DNA of 64,000 nucleotides from Hippopus hippopus. Taxonomy: Eukaryota > Mollusca > Bivalvia > Cardiida > Cardiidae. A program made the position numbers and the translations under genes. The stretch lies in assembly GCA_946811185.2 (NCBI GenBank), contig OX328106.1:27340426-27404425 (forward strand), read 5' to 3'. The notes under the pieces were generated by a model. The model made no database searches. It saw only the letters and a program-made list of their open reading frames with translations, and had not been told where the DNA came from. Of this stretch, positions 24,601 through 32,741 are shown in pieces. The number at the start of each line of letters is the position of its first letter. Within the stretch, counting starts at the first letter, position 1.

Positions 24601-27600
24601 AAGTCGGAGACATTATAGAGATCATGAGACATGGATTGCAGCATGAACATTATGAAATTAAATATGAAACTTTAGGAGTAGCATACGAGATATCAATACG
24701 TAACATACGAGGTAGGAGGTTTTCTTTGTTTCATAAGTCGTGCTTCGGGTACATGGTAACATTAGAACTAGAATTTATATTTCACACTTATTTGCGGTCT
24801 ATAGCATAAACTTCTACCATCATGTCTATTAAAAAGAAAATAAGAATGATAAATTTTGAGACCTCTAGGACCACCTAACTACGAATTCTGACAACAATCT
24901 TTCATTCGTAAAAAAATGGCACAAAACAAAATACTTACACCTATGGGCATCAACAGACAGTTGAAGGAAACCAACAGACCAAGAAAGTGACGGAAACTTT
25001 GTAATTGTCGGTCTTTTGGAAAAGGGTTAGGGCTAGTTAGTCCCGTATGTTATGGACTCGTATGTTATTTTCAACGGAAGGTGCCGAATTCATTCCTCTC
25101 TCACAATTGTGATTTACATTGTTAAGAAATTTCATTTTATGACAGAAAGAACGAACTTGCAAGGCATCATTTAACGACTGCACTGTTGATGTAGGTATGC
25201 AAACTTTAACATGAAATCCTTGTTAGTTATTGTCCCGTATGTTATAATTAAAAATTACGCTCGTTAATCAATGGTTGATGTTGGTCTGAAGGAAATTTCA
25301 CTTGTTTACATGAAAAACTGCTTATGTTCTTTTAATTACCATCACAAGTAGTCAAAAACTCTGTATATATAAGAACTGTCATAATGCTTTATGCAGTCGA
25401 TTACAACACAAACAAATGTTGTACCGTAGGTTTTTCGATTTCGGCGACAGAGAAATAGACGTCAAAAAATGACAGAAATATGGTTGCCATGTCGTTCAAA
25501 CTCTCCTACCGTGTAATACTGACGCGATGGTTAAAAAAAAAGGCAAAAAGTTGTAGGAATGAAATTCGTTTGTAATCAATACACACTTTTTAAGTAACAG
25601 TTACTGTTCTGGCGACATGGTGTTTTCAAGCATCCGGGCAACTTCAAATGCGCACCATATCGTAAAATGAAGTCAAGAAAAGGTAAACTTACGCTCAGAA
25701 TATTAAAATAAGTGCGGTCTCAACTTACATTAAATTGCATTGCTTCTACTGATTAATATTTTCAGTAAAGAGCGCTTTAAAACGTGGCGACATGAATTGT
25801 CCAGGTTGTCTGAGAATGAGTCTATAGCATAAATGTCTACCATCATATCTATTGAAAAGAAAATAAGAATAATAAATTTTGAGACCTTTAGGACCAACTA
25901 ACGACAAATTCTGATAGCAATCTTTCATTCATAAAAAAATGGCTCAAAACAAAATACTTACACCTCCGGGCATCAACGGACAGTTGAAGGAACCCAACGA
26001 GACCGTGAAAGCGACAGAAACTTTGTAGTTGTCGGTCTTTTGGAAAAGGGGTAAGGTTAATTAGTCCCGTATGTTATGGACTTGTATGTTATTTTCAAGA
26101 GAAGGTGCCGAATTGATTCTTCTGTCATAACTGTGATTTACATTGTTAAGAAATTTCATTTTATGACAGAAAGAATGAACTTGTAAGGCATTGTTTAACG
26201 ACTGCACTGTTGATGTAGGCATACAAACTTAAACATGAAATCGTTGTTAGTTATTGTCCAGTATGTTACAATTGAAAATTACGCTCGTTAATCAATGGTT
26301 GATGTTGGTCTTAAGGAAATTTCACTTGTTTCCATGAAAAACTGCTAATGTTCATTTGATTACCATGACAGGTAGTCACAAACTCTGTATATATAAGAAC
26401 TGTCATATGCTTTATGCAGTCGATTACAACACAAACAAATGTTGTCCTGTAAGTTACTTGATTTCGGAGACAGGGCAATAAATATAAAAAAATGACAGAA
26501 AAATTGTAGCCATATAGACCAAACTCTCCTACAGCGTAGTACTGACGACTTGATTTAAAAAAAGGCAAAAAGTTGTAGGAAGGAAAAACTTTTGTAGTTC
26601 AATACATACTTTTTAAGTAACAGTCACTGTTCTGGTGACATGGTGTTTTTAAGCATCCGGGCAACTTCAAATACGCACCATATCGTAAAATGAAGTCAAG
26701 AAAAGGTAAACTTAAGCTCAGAATATTGAAATATGTGTGGTCTCAACTTACTTTTAGTTGCATTACCTCTACTGATTAATATTTTCAGTAAAGAGTGCTT
26801 TAAAACGTGGTGACATGAATTGTCCAGGTTGTCTGAGAATGAGTCATATTTGTGGTAAAATATGCAAACAGAAAAGTTTGTGAATTTTTCAAATTCGCGA
26901 AATCGCAAAAATTTCAACATCGCAAAAAATGTCCACTTATACAGTATAGAGTACACAAGAAATCTATCTGATCCTTTAATTTTTGTGAGCAGTGAGCACC
27001 ACTGACTCAAAGTCTGCATATTAACCCTTTGCCAGATGACATTTTAGACCCGTCCAAATTCAAAGCATAAATTGGCAAATAACAAATTATAAATATGACT
27101 ACATAGCTGGGATTCCTCACTGAAAAGGTAGAAAACATTGTTGACAAAGGAGAAATTCTGGTTACTAGCATTTTCCCTTTTTCCCACAATATTTTCACAA
27201 TCTTTCTTCAAGGTCGTTAAAAACGGGCTTCTTTGTAAAGGGTTATACTGGGTAAAAAGGTTATTATAAATACATGTACAACTAGGTAAAAAAAACTTAC
27301 TCATCTTTGTAAAGGCTTTACCAGGCTCAAAGTCAAAATCACAGTAAACTGTCAGAGCTCCGCTACCCAAGGGATCAATTTGGGCGGTTGTTGATCGATT
27401 CAACCCCTTTGAAGCCCATTCTGTACATGTTTTTGCTGTAATATAAATAATGATATATATATGTAAATGAACCATGCTCTGTGAAAAAGGGGTTTAATGC
27501 AACTGCAAAAAGTATCTACCCAGGTCAGCCTGCACAGGCAGGATGACCTGGGGGTACTTTTTGTTATTAGTTATTGTTCTGAAGCCCAAAGGACAAGATT

Positions 27601-30600
27601 ACCTCATGATTCGGTATGTTGTTAACTCTTTACCACACAACGACTTTTGACGACCCTGGTAAAGAAGCCTTTTGAAAACATTGTGGGAAAAGAAGAAAAT
27701 GCTGGTAACCAGCATTTTCTCCTTTTCCCACAATGTTTTCTACCCTATCAAAGAAAAACCATTTGATATGAGCCACATTGAAACTGTCATCTGCAAATGC
27801 TTTCAATTAAGACTGGTCTAAAATTTTGTTGTGTGGTAAAGGGTTAAACAAAATGGATTTCAAAGATCAAGAATTATGAGATGACTCGCTTGGTATTATA
27901 CATGACAGAAATACATTAATCTCTTTTGCCAAAGCATGGCTCATACTTATTTGAGTATGGTTACCTGTCATCATGAAATAACAAGACTGTTAGGTAATCC
28001 TTAGAGTACCAAAGAAATGAAACTATCATTATTTTCAATCTTTTGTATTTGTATTTTTTAATACCATTTACAACATAACTTCAGAGGCTGGTTCACTTAT
28101 TCATGCATTCTTTGAGGTTCCATTACTAGTACTTTGCAAATATCATTCCCAAGCCACTGACTGCCTCTCCACCTAACCATTTTGGAAACAATGATCAGCT
28201 TTGAGAGAGGAATGAATCTGGTCACAATGCCTATTTTCAATCCCAAGAAAGAAGGTGGTCAAATTGAGGGTTCAAATCAGTGACCCCATGGTCACAAGCC
28301 CTGGACATTACATTAAAGACTGAGCTACTGGAATTTTCAATCTTTAAAAAGTCTTTCAGAGCTGCTTTGGTAAGAATAATCAGAAAAATAAACACCAACA
28401 AAAATCTGCCAGTTTAGGTCTACAATGCATGTTCTGATCTTGACCTATTCTGTGTGATTTCTGTGGTATTGAGCAGTCTGGAAAGATTTTCAATATGAAC
28501 AATTATTTACTAAACAAGTCAGTGTTTCACAATCCTGTGGAAGAAACCTTTTGAAAACACTGTTGGTAAATGAGAAAATTTTGTTGACCACCAATTTTTC
28601 CAAGCAATTGGAGACGACAGATTCAATATGGCTCAGATAATAGAATTTGTCTCAAAAAATGTAGAAAACATTGTGAAAAAAGGAGAAAATGCTGGTTACC
28701 AGCATTTTCTCCTTTTCTCACAATTTTTTCAAAAGGCTTCTTTCACAGGGTCGTTAAAAATCGGCATTGTGTGGTAAAAGGGTTAAAAAAGTTAAAGCTT
28801 ATATATTGTTCCAAGTAGGAATATGTGAGCTGCAGATGCTTCCAGTTTGGTGCAAGTATGTAAGTTGTTGTTTGGGAGAGGGATTACCTTTTACCAAAGA
28901 ACCGACTTTAAATGACCCCCTGACAAAGAAGGCTTTTGAAAACATTGGGGGAAAAAAGAGAAAATTCTTGAAACACTTTCTCTTTTTCCCATAATGTTTT
29001 CTACCTGTTCAAAGACAAATCCCATTATTTTTGTCATATTCAATTTGTCCACTGCAAATACTTTCAAGTTGGACGAGTCTAAAAATTTGCAATGTGGTAA
29101 AGGGTCGACTCTTTACCACAAGACAAAAGGTCAGACTTGTCCAAATTGAAAGCATTTGCAGGAGACAAATTAAATGTGGAATTTGTGATTGAAAGGGTAG
29201 AAAACATTTTGGTAAAAAGGAGAAAATGCTGGTTACCAGCATTTTCTCCTTTTCCCAAAGTGTTTTCAAAAGCCTTCTTCCACAGAGTCGTTAGAACTCG
29301 GGATTGTTTGGTAAAGAGTTAAGCTTATGCCTGGTACTGAGCTCTATGTGTACTTACCATATGGTAGGCAGCTGTACGTATTACAGTTTTCAGTCTCTTG
29401 TGTGTCACTGGTACATGGCACTGGTGAGTCTACATGGCAGGTCCGAGTACGAGTCCTTGTCCCTGTGCCGCAAGTTGCAGTGCAGTCTGACCAAGAACCC
29501 CATTCATTCCATGTTTCTTGCTTCCAAACTTGAGAAAAATCAAATTGTCAAATTTTCAAGGCCGCATTTGCTTCTATTATACAGGCTATTTTGGACCTCC
29601 AAAGCATGACTGCTTATGCAGCGAGCCACTTTGATTTCAAAGAAATTTCATGTACCTATTTTGGAAAAGGAATTATTGCTTTCCTTTTTCCCTCACTGTT
29701 TTGTAAAAATTGTTATTTGTAAGGTGGTAAAAAGAGGTACATGTAATGGTTTAATCCTATACTACACAGTCCTAAGTTTTCATGACCCTGAGAAAGAAGG
29801 CTTTTGAAAACCTTGTAGGAAAAAGGAGAAAATGCTGGTAATCAGCATTTTCTCCGTTTTCCACAATGTTTACTATAACTATTCAAGGAAAAATACTATC
29901 ATTTTAAAAAACATTTGAATAGTTGCCTGTAAATTCTTTCAAAATAGACGGGTCTAACATTTTGCCGTGTAGGTTAAGCTTATCAGGGCCATAGGCGAAA
30001 TAAGGAACCTCTGCAAATGGCTTTGATCAAGATCAGACTGCTTAGAATGTACAGTTTGATCTTGGATCATCCTCCCACTTTTAAGACAAACCTGTAGCAG
30101 ACAAATCTGTACAAATTTCTGTAGAATGAAAATTTGAGCCATGATCTGGGAAAAGGTAGTTTAATGCATCTTGTGAAGTATGATACAAAGCAAGTCATCA
30201 CATAATAATGGATCCATAAAATCCATTTTGCCTCACAACTGACTTTATTATGACGTAGACTAGCTGGTCTTTTGACATATAGAAATTTGACCATTAGCAA
30301 AAAGTGTCATCCCAGGTCTGCCCGCATTAAACCCCTTTTTCTTGGAGCATGGCCCATTTTTAACTGTTGTTTTGAAGTCATGTCAATTCATTGGGTACTG
30401 ATGGAAAAGGACTTTTGAAAACATTGTGAAACAAGGAGAATATGCTGGTAACCAATATTTTTTCCATTTCCCACTATGTTTTCTACCCTTTCACAGACAA
30501 AATTCACAACTTGTGCAACATTTTATTTATGTGCCGCACAATCCTTTGAATTTGGACAAGTCTAAAATTTTGTCATCTGGTAAAGAGTTAATGTAGCATA

Positions 30601-32237
30601 TTTTATCCTCTTTGCCGAGTCCCGATAGCTCATTCGATAGCCTGCAGGACTTGAGAACAGTGGGTCGTAGGTTCGATCCTTGGCTCGGCCAATTGCTTTC
30701 CGAAGATTGATGATAGTCATTGCAACAGGATTCATTCCTCTCTCACCGCTGACCATTGTTTCGACGATGGTAATGTGGGAAAGCAGCCAGTGGCTTGAAA
30801 AGAAAATTGTGCGGAGTACTGGTAAAAGAGACTCCAGGAAAGCATGAATAGGAGCACTGGCCACCATGATATAACTGAAACAATATTGAAAATGGCGTTA
30901 AACACCATACAATCAATCAATCAATCTTTCCTCTTTATGAAAAGACCACAGTACTGCATTTCTTGTTTGAAACCACAAAGCCTGCAGCCTTGATACCTTA
31001 TAATTATGAATCCCCAACAGTGCTCCTTTTAAAATGTTCAACCTGTATCTCTGGGACCAAAAGTATCCCTGCCTAAGAGGCCAGGACCTTAAGATTTTTG
31101 AAAAATTAAAATCTTCAAGTGGGAAGGTCAACAGCTTTTAACCCTTTGAGTGCCTAATAAACCTATCAAACATTTTCATCCTAGAAATGGGACCCAAATA
31201 ATAGCAGTACCATAATTGCCTTTGACTACAGTGTTTCAGCAAAGCAGACAGCAGTGTAGATCAAAGATCAGGCTGCATGTTTTGTGCAGCCTGATCTTGA
31301 TCTACATTTGCCGCGAAGGCAACTATAGTTGTGCAAGGCGCTTATAGTGTTAAATTAATTTTGTATGTGGCATTAGCTGTGGGCCCTTTCATTTCTTATT
31401 TGCCCCCTGTTGGTCTCTTTACCACATGATAAAATTTTGGACCAGACCAAATTTAAAGTTTTTGCAGGTGGTGTTGAAAATGTGACTCAATTGATGGGAT
31501 TCTCAATTGAAAGTCTAGAAAACAGTGTGGGAAAAGGAGAAAATGCAAGTTACCATGCTTTCAAAAGGTAGTTTTCTCAGGGTTGTCAAAACACAGGATT
31601 TTTGTAAAGGGTGTGATTGTTCATATTATATACTTGGCACCAAAATTATCCCTACCCCAGAGGGCAGGGCCACAAGCGTTGTATGGAATTTTGAAAAATT
31701 AAAATCTCCCTATTTGGAGGCCTATAGCTTTGAATTTTGTGTCTGGCATCAGCTGTGGGTCTTTTGATTTCTAAATTGATCAGATCTTCATTATAAGATC
31801 GTAACAAGTTACAAACACAGGTATGAAGCATGAAGCGACAAATCTTTTCCACTAAACTACCTTCTCTAGAAAAGGAAGAGTTATACTGATACTTTACCTC
31901 TATAATAATGCATTCCTGCATAGACACTTAAGCCTGTGGTATCGGAATAATAACTGCTACATGTAATACATTCACTGTTACCCTGGTGATAAAAGAAGCC
32001 CTCACATGAGAGATCTTGGCCACAGACATACGAACACTGCAGGTCACTGATGGTGGTTTCAGTCTTCAGGACCTCACTGCCACTGCAAACATAATCTTTC
32101 AGTCCAGATGTAATAGAATTAAACTCAAATGTTTTGTTGAAAATTAATTTACATTTCACAGTGCACAACAAAAGCCCAATGCTGAAAACAGTCTTAATTA
32201 TTAAATGTACATGTAGGATAGCATTAATGGCAATCAT
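9594..32237 (-). CDS. predicted secreted PAN-TSP1-fibrinogen-related protein (five exons)
   Basis: Complete gene model on the minus strand: 32237-31898, 29528-29358, 27435-27301, 12229-11843, 9649-9594. All four junctions are phase 1, the total is 1089 nt and the product 362 aa. Residues 1-29 look like a signal peptide. Residues about 49-113 are a cysteine-rich PAN/Apple-like module. Residues 115-170 are a thrombospondin type-1 repeat with WNEWGSW and CTATCGTGTRTRTC. Residues 172-362 match the fibrinogen-related domain of contactin-associated proteins (CASPR/neurexin IV): VYCDFD, DLSTDCRQF, a CNCD motif, WREDSG, ELPIT, GDTG and a terminal IGPLLC. An extracellular matrix, adhesion or shell-matrix role is inferred. 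The intron of about 15 kb before exon 4 carries the nested transposon. Residues 1-48 could instead be intron if an upstream exon exists, because an AG before the PAN module also gives phase 1. Confidence 0.8.
9950..10171 (+). mobile_element. MITE, abutting the next copy
   Basis: Core has CTTTTGACCAGC on the loop; ends in TTAATG directly next to a minus copy. In the last intron of the TSP1 gene. Confidence 0.8.
10172..10391 (-). mobile_element. MITE, abutting the previous copy
   Basis: Clean copy with TTTAACCCTTTACCAAACGA; core CTGTTTACCAGC. Confidence 0.85.
10668..11640 (-). mobile_element. fold-back mariner-like element
   Basis: Starts TAGGGTGG and ends CCACCCTG with TA on both sides (10666-10667 and 11641-11642). 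The left about 240 bp and the right about 180 bp are inverted copies of the same transposon 5' end, including the transposase start (FSAQEQIKII on plus, FSAQERIKIV on minus). Only the minus-oriented copy continues into the catalytic region. The right half of the original element is replaced by a second inverted 5' end. Confidence 0.78.
10960..11505 (-). pseudogene. mariner/IS630-type transposase fragment
   Basis: Readable only across several frames. In order: FSAQERIKIVQL, FPRREILHRNTISALV, the HTH segment LPGKSTRQLLQEVGVSRTS, KLFPYKVQIVQAQSQTDKI, RERIKNNPNLKNALLLSEE, KQNMRFWSAARPHSYEY. The order matches the DNA-binding and first catalytic part of mariner-like transposases with a DUF4817-type N-terminus. 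Frameshifts and stops make it inactive; the C-terminal third is absent. Confidence 0.75.
11843..12229 (-). CDS. exon 4: central fibrinogen-related domain (CASPR-like)
   Basis: Acceptor ATTGCAG before 12229, donor GTGAAA after 11843, phase 1 to phase 1, 129 codons. It contains VSGYEAC, DLSTDCRQFVKWRC, TYWENRDGQKATYF, YCSCGDSNSCA, CNCDINDSTWREDSGY, ELPITGLKAGDTG. This is the order seen in contactin-associated proteins. Reading through the donor gives an open frame to 11703 that leaves the family pattern; splicing to 9649 restores it. Confidence 0.88.
12263..12313 (-). repeat. MITE end fragment
   Basis: AGACTCCTCCAAAGTGAAAG CATTTGCAGAT only; 34 bp upstream of exon 4 of the TSP1 gene. Confidence 0.5.
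12388..12599 (+). mobile_element. AAGATCAG hairpin element
   Basis: Hairpin GACAGTGTAGATCAAAGATC ... GATTTTGATCTACCCTGTC at 12499-12561, right end CCTAAGGGTTAA. Left end degraded. Confidence 0.7.
12646..12737. repeat. 46-bp tandem duplication
   Basis: AAGATCAGTAAGTGCTGTGT ... GCAATAATT occurs twice without visible change (12646-12691 and 12692-12737). Confidence 0.95.
12834..13070 (-). mobile_element. MITE
   Basis: Core disrupted (CTGGATAGCAGC) with an A-run before it. Confidence 0.75.
13105..13290 (+). mobile_element. MITE, 5'-truncated
   Basis: Core GCTTGTAATCAGC; right arm ends at CCCTTAACCC. Confidence 0.75.
13291..14335. other. intron sequence, nothing recognised
   Basis: Inside the long intron 3 of the TSP1 gene; no exon or repeat assigned. 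The same applies to 14727-15470, 16722-17033, 17237-17584 and 18350-18888. Confidence 0.5.
14336..14487 (+). mobile_element. MITE, partial
   Basis: Core reduced (ACAGGTAACCAGCATTCTCC); truncated at both ends, next to the full copy at 14498. Confidence 0.6.
14498..14726 (+). mobile_element. MITE
   Basis: Full length; one mismatch pair in the core; right end GTAAAGAGTAA. Confidence 0.9.
15471..15687 (-). mobile_element. MITE
   Basis: Core AATACTGGTAACCAGCATT has one asymmetric change. Confidence 0.85.
15755..15979 (+). mobile_element. MITE, shares its TTAA with the next copy
   Basis: Core ATGCTACTAACCAGCATT; the end GAGTTAA overlaps the start of 15976-16193. Confidence 0.85.
15976..16193 (-). 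mobile_element. MITE with compensatory core change
   Basis: Core reads TTCCGGTGACCGGCA: T to C on the left arm and A to G on the right arm keep the pairing. Confidence 0.85.
16460..16721 (+). mobile_element. MITE with insertion in the core
   Basis: About 25 bp (CCAACAATGTGAACGATTGA...) sits exactly between the palindrome arms. Confidence 0.85.
17034..17236 (+). mobile_element. MITE, left arm shortened
   Basis: AAGAAAACATTGTTGGAAAA follows close to the end; the left core arm is mutated to an A-run. Confidence 0.75.
17585..17715 (-). repeat. GGTCAGCCTG hairpin element, partial
   Basis: AGGTCAGCCTGCGCAG / GGTTGACCTGGGTC and the end ATGCATTAAGACCCCTTTTC. Confidence 0.65.
17738..17890 (+). repeat. 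MITE, partial
   Basis: Core GCTAGTAACCAGGC; both ends lost. Confidence 0.6.
18120..18349 (+). mobile_element. MITE
   Basis: Full length with intact TTAA ends but decayed palindrome (GATGGTAATCAGTATACTC). Confidence 0.85.
18889..19117 (+). mobile_element. MITE
   Basis: Perfect core; TTTGGTAAAGAGTTAA end shared with the next partial copy. Confidence 0.9.
19114..19206 (-). mobile_element. MITE, half copy
   Basis: Starts in the TTAA of the previous copy, stops in the core after GGAGAAAATG. Confidence 0.7.
19207..19839. other. intron sequence, nothing recognised
   Basis: Between a half MITE and the 160-bp inverted-pair sequence; no coding or repeat signal. Confidence 0.5.
19840..20000 (+). repeat. 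~160-bp sequence repeated inverted at 43.9 kb
   Basis: AATTGAGTTTAATTGGGTTT, ATACGATACATGGTCTTCAA and GAACTCATAGTGGT all recur in reverse complement at 43935-44100. Indels break any shared reading frame. Nature unknown. Confidence 0.75.
20876..21202 (-). CDS. conserved ORF of the nested transposon, outer copy
   Basis: 108 codons, no recognised domain. Shares most residues with the frame at 23133-23501 (CKTSLPLCIVS, GHTLPKYF, YAEDCYD, EWVLFVR, QLMNIMIEDSLF). May be an exon-sized remnant of a transposase; expression is not supported. Confidence 0.3.
   Translation of the reverse strand: MRTCHLGDICKTSLPLCIVSLGHTLPKYFITYAEDCYDTVSIIIVEWVLFVRKLDKTVEKKHGLLKSRVRWLLRAVIWEVVQLMNIMIEDSLFFWFSTFNTYNLSKDC
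23133..23501 (-). CDS. conserved ORF of the nested transposon, inner copy
   Basis: 122 codons, extended upstream by IRKLYQKP compared with the outer copy. No known domain. Being open in both copies is mild evidence for past coding function. Confidence 0.3.
   Translation of the reverse strand: MIRKLYQKPVRTCHLRDICKTSLPLCIVSFGHTLPKYFKAYAEDCYDIVSIIVVEWVLFVRIIDKTGKKWLLLKSRVSWFLRAVVREVIQLMNIMIEDSLFSGFPLSIHTIYQKITKMLPFL
23923..23960. repeat. AAT microsatellite
   Basis: (AAT)n with two interruptions; the shorter counterpart at 21656-21675 sits at the same place of the outer transposon copy. Confidence 0.9.
27021..27245 (-). mobile_element. MITE beside exon 3 of the TSP1 gene
   Basis: Full length, core with ATTCTGGTTACTAGCA; ends 56 bp from the exon 3 donor edge. 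Confidence 0.85.
27301..27435 (-). CDS. exon 3: start of fibrinogen-related domain
   Basis: Acceptor ATATTACAG before 27435, donor GTAAGT after 27301, phase 1 to phase 1. It encodes KTCTEWASKGLNRS and IDPLGSGALTVYCDFD, the usual start of fibrinogen-like domains (a Cys, an Ile-Asp-Pro turn, then VYCDM/F). Confidence 0.82.
27472..27955 (+). mobile_element. GGTCAGCCTG hairpin element split by a MITE
   Basis: Left end ACCATGCTCTGTGAAAAAGG, hairpin CCCAGGTCAGCCTG/CAGGATGACCTGGG. Right end CCAAAGCATGGCTCAT at 27936-27951. The MITE at 27622-27847 is inserted in the middle. Confidence 0.75.
27622..27847 (+). mobile_element. MITE inserted in a hairpin element
   Basis: Perfect core; TTAA ends; splits the element at 27472-27955. 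Confidence 0.9.
28083..28345 (-). mobile_element. SINE, 5' part and body
   Basis: Read on minus: tRNA-like start at 28345 (CCAGTAGCTCAGTC), GGTTCAAATC-like B box mutated to TTTGAACC, body with ATTCATTCCTCTCTC. Degenerate. Confidence 0.6.
28518..28786. mobile_element. MITE chimera: plus half joined to a minus copy
   Basis: 28518-28605 is a left half in plus, then a minus copy with a clean core (28682-28725). Confidence 0.75.
28882..29107 (+). mobile_element. MITE
   Basis: Core partly lost (ATTCTTGAAACACTTTC); right end GGTAAAGGGTCGA touches the next copy. Confidence 0.85.
29106..29322 (-). mobile_element. MITE beside exon 2 of the TSP1 gene
   Basis: Clean core; TTAA end 35 bp from the TSP1 exon. 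Confidence 0.9.
29358..29528 (-). CDS. exon 2: thrombospondin type-1 repeat
   Basis: Acceptor TTTCTCAAG before 29528 and perfect donor GTAAGT after 29358; phase 1 to phase 1, 57 codons. The TSP1 hallmarks are all present: the Trp ladder WNEWGSW, SDCTATCGTGTRTRTC, and the downstream cysteines ending NTYSC. A single exon codes for one whole module. Confidence 0.88.
29751..29977 (+). mobile_element. MITE
   Basis: Core GCTGGTAATCAGC; both TTAA ends. Confidence 0.85.
30008..30072 (+). repeat. AAGATCAG hairpin, isolated
   Basis: TTGATCAAGATCAGACTGCT / CAGTTTGATCTTGGATCA arms with a short loop. Confidence 0.6.
30155..30358 (-). mobile_element. GGTCAGCCTG hairpin element
   Basis: Carries ATGCATCTTGTGAAGTATGA and AGCAAGTCATCACATAATAA at one end, CCCCTTTTTCTTGGAGCATG at the other; the hairpin is mostly lost. 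Confidence 0.6.
30390..30591 (+). mobile_element. MITE, 5'-truncated
   Basis: Starts at CTGATGGAAAAGGACTTTTG; right end complete (CTGGTAAAGAGTTAA). Confidence 0.8.
30618..30927 (+). mobile_element. tRNA-derived SINE, best copy
   Basis: A box region GATAGCTCATTCGATAGCCT near 30624 and B box GGTTCGATCC at 30670-30679 of a Pol III promoter, then a conserved body (ATTCATTCCTCTCTC, GGAAAGCAGCCAGTGG, ACTCCAGGAAAGCATGAATA). It ends GGCGTTAAACACCATACAAT and an (ATCA)n tail. Not a tRNA gene: there is no acceptor stem partner. Confidence 0.88.
31138..31353 (+). mobile_element. AAGATCAG hairpin element, full length
   Basis: Ends TTAACCCTTTGAGTGCC and GGCGCTTATAGTGTTAA (TTAA at both ends). Central hairpin arms GTGTAGATCAAAGATCAGGC and its complement. 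It splits another repeat (30965-31137 and 31354-31400). Confidence 0.8.
31413..31611 (-). mobile_element. MITE with one core arm deleted
   Basis: GCAAGTTACCATGC is followed directly by TTTCAAAAGG; the second arm is missing. Confidence 0.75.
31898..32237 (-). CDS. exon 1: signal peptide and PAN/Apple-like module
   Basis: ATG at 32237; GTAAAG donor after 31898, phase 1. The hydrophobic start (IIKTVFSIGLLLC) fits a secretion signal. It is followed by a Cys-rich segment with CSYVCGQDLSCEGFFYH and ECITC, typical spacing for PAN/Apple modules (known for carbohydrate or protein binding). Confidence 0.68.
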
Positions 32238-32393
32238 CCTGAAAACTTCACGCTGTCCAGGTGGTGCCTCACTGGCTAGGCAGCCTTTTCATAATTTCCA
32301 TGTAGAACCAATTTTATTGAATCTTCATTGAAGCAAAATCTAATAAATTTTCTCATCATATTCATTGAATAATTTATTACAACTTTCATGAGG

Positions 32394-32590
32394 TTAACCT
32401 TTCACCCTTACCATGATTTTTTCAATCCTGAGAATGTCCTATGACAACATTGTTGGAAAAGAAAAAAATGATGGTAACCAGCTTTCTCCTTTTCTAACAG
32501 TATTTTCTATCTTTTCTAACTTAAAATCTAAGGCATATATTTAATCATATGAGCCACATTTTGTTTGTTGTCTGCAAATGCTTTGAGTAA
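32394..32590 (+). mobile_element. MITE, 3'-truncated
   Basis: Core GATGGTAACCAGC; stops after CTGCAAATGCTTTGAG. Confidence 0.7.
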
Positions 32591-32594
32591 GTGA

Positions 32595-32665
32595 GTTGTT
32601 GCCATAATATGACTGAAATAATGTTTAAAGCGAGGATTAACAACATTCAATCAAACAGAAACCAA
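32595..32665 (+). repeat. SINE tail fragment
   Basis: GTTGCCATAATATGACTGAA to ATTCAATCAAACAG matches only the SINE 3' end. Confidence 0.5.
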
Positions 32666-32741
32666 AGTGACCCCCATATCACTCACCCTTATACATTTTG
32701 TTTTATAGGTCTAGAAGATGTGAAAAATTTGTCTTATTTTG

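Larger units (their letters stand above)
22535..25822. mobile_element. inner DNA transposon copy
   Basis: 3288 bp with the same 26-bp inverted ends, flanked by TATA duplications (22531-22534, 25823-25826). It sits inside the outer copy at GTC-TATA-GC, the intact form of which is visible within the inner copy itself (24804-24811). Contains a conserved minus frame at 23133-23501 (SLPLCIVSFGHTLPKYFKAY), an AAT microsatellite (23923-23960), and repeated TGTCCCGTATGTTA motifs near both ends. Confidence 0.85.
20265..26845. mobile_element. outer DNA transposon copy, split by a copy of itself
   Basis: Terminal inverted repeats of 26 bp (GACTCATTCTCAGACAACCT...) at both ends with ATAT target duplications at 20261-20264 and 26846-26849. 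Removing the inner element plus one TATA leaves 3289 bp. It has no ORF over about 160 codons. Minus frame 20876-21202 and plus frame 21166-21636 have counterparts in the inner copy but resemble no transposase I know. The superfamily is open; a 4-bp duplication fits groups such as Sola, Chapaev or Ginger. Confidence 0.85.
30965..31790 (+). repeat. two copies of a CCAAAAGTATCCCT repeat
   Basis: Copy 1 (30965-31137 with 31354-31400) is split by the hairpin element; copy 2 (31612-31790) is intact. Shared words: TTTGAAAAATTAAAATCT, TGTGGCATTAGCTGTGGG. Confidence 0.6.

Noticed and set aside
30618..30700. tRNA gene
   Set aside because: A and B boxes are present but there is no closing acceptor stem; the body and tail identify a SINE.
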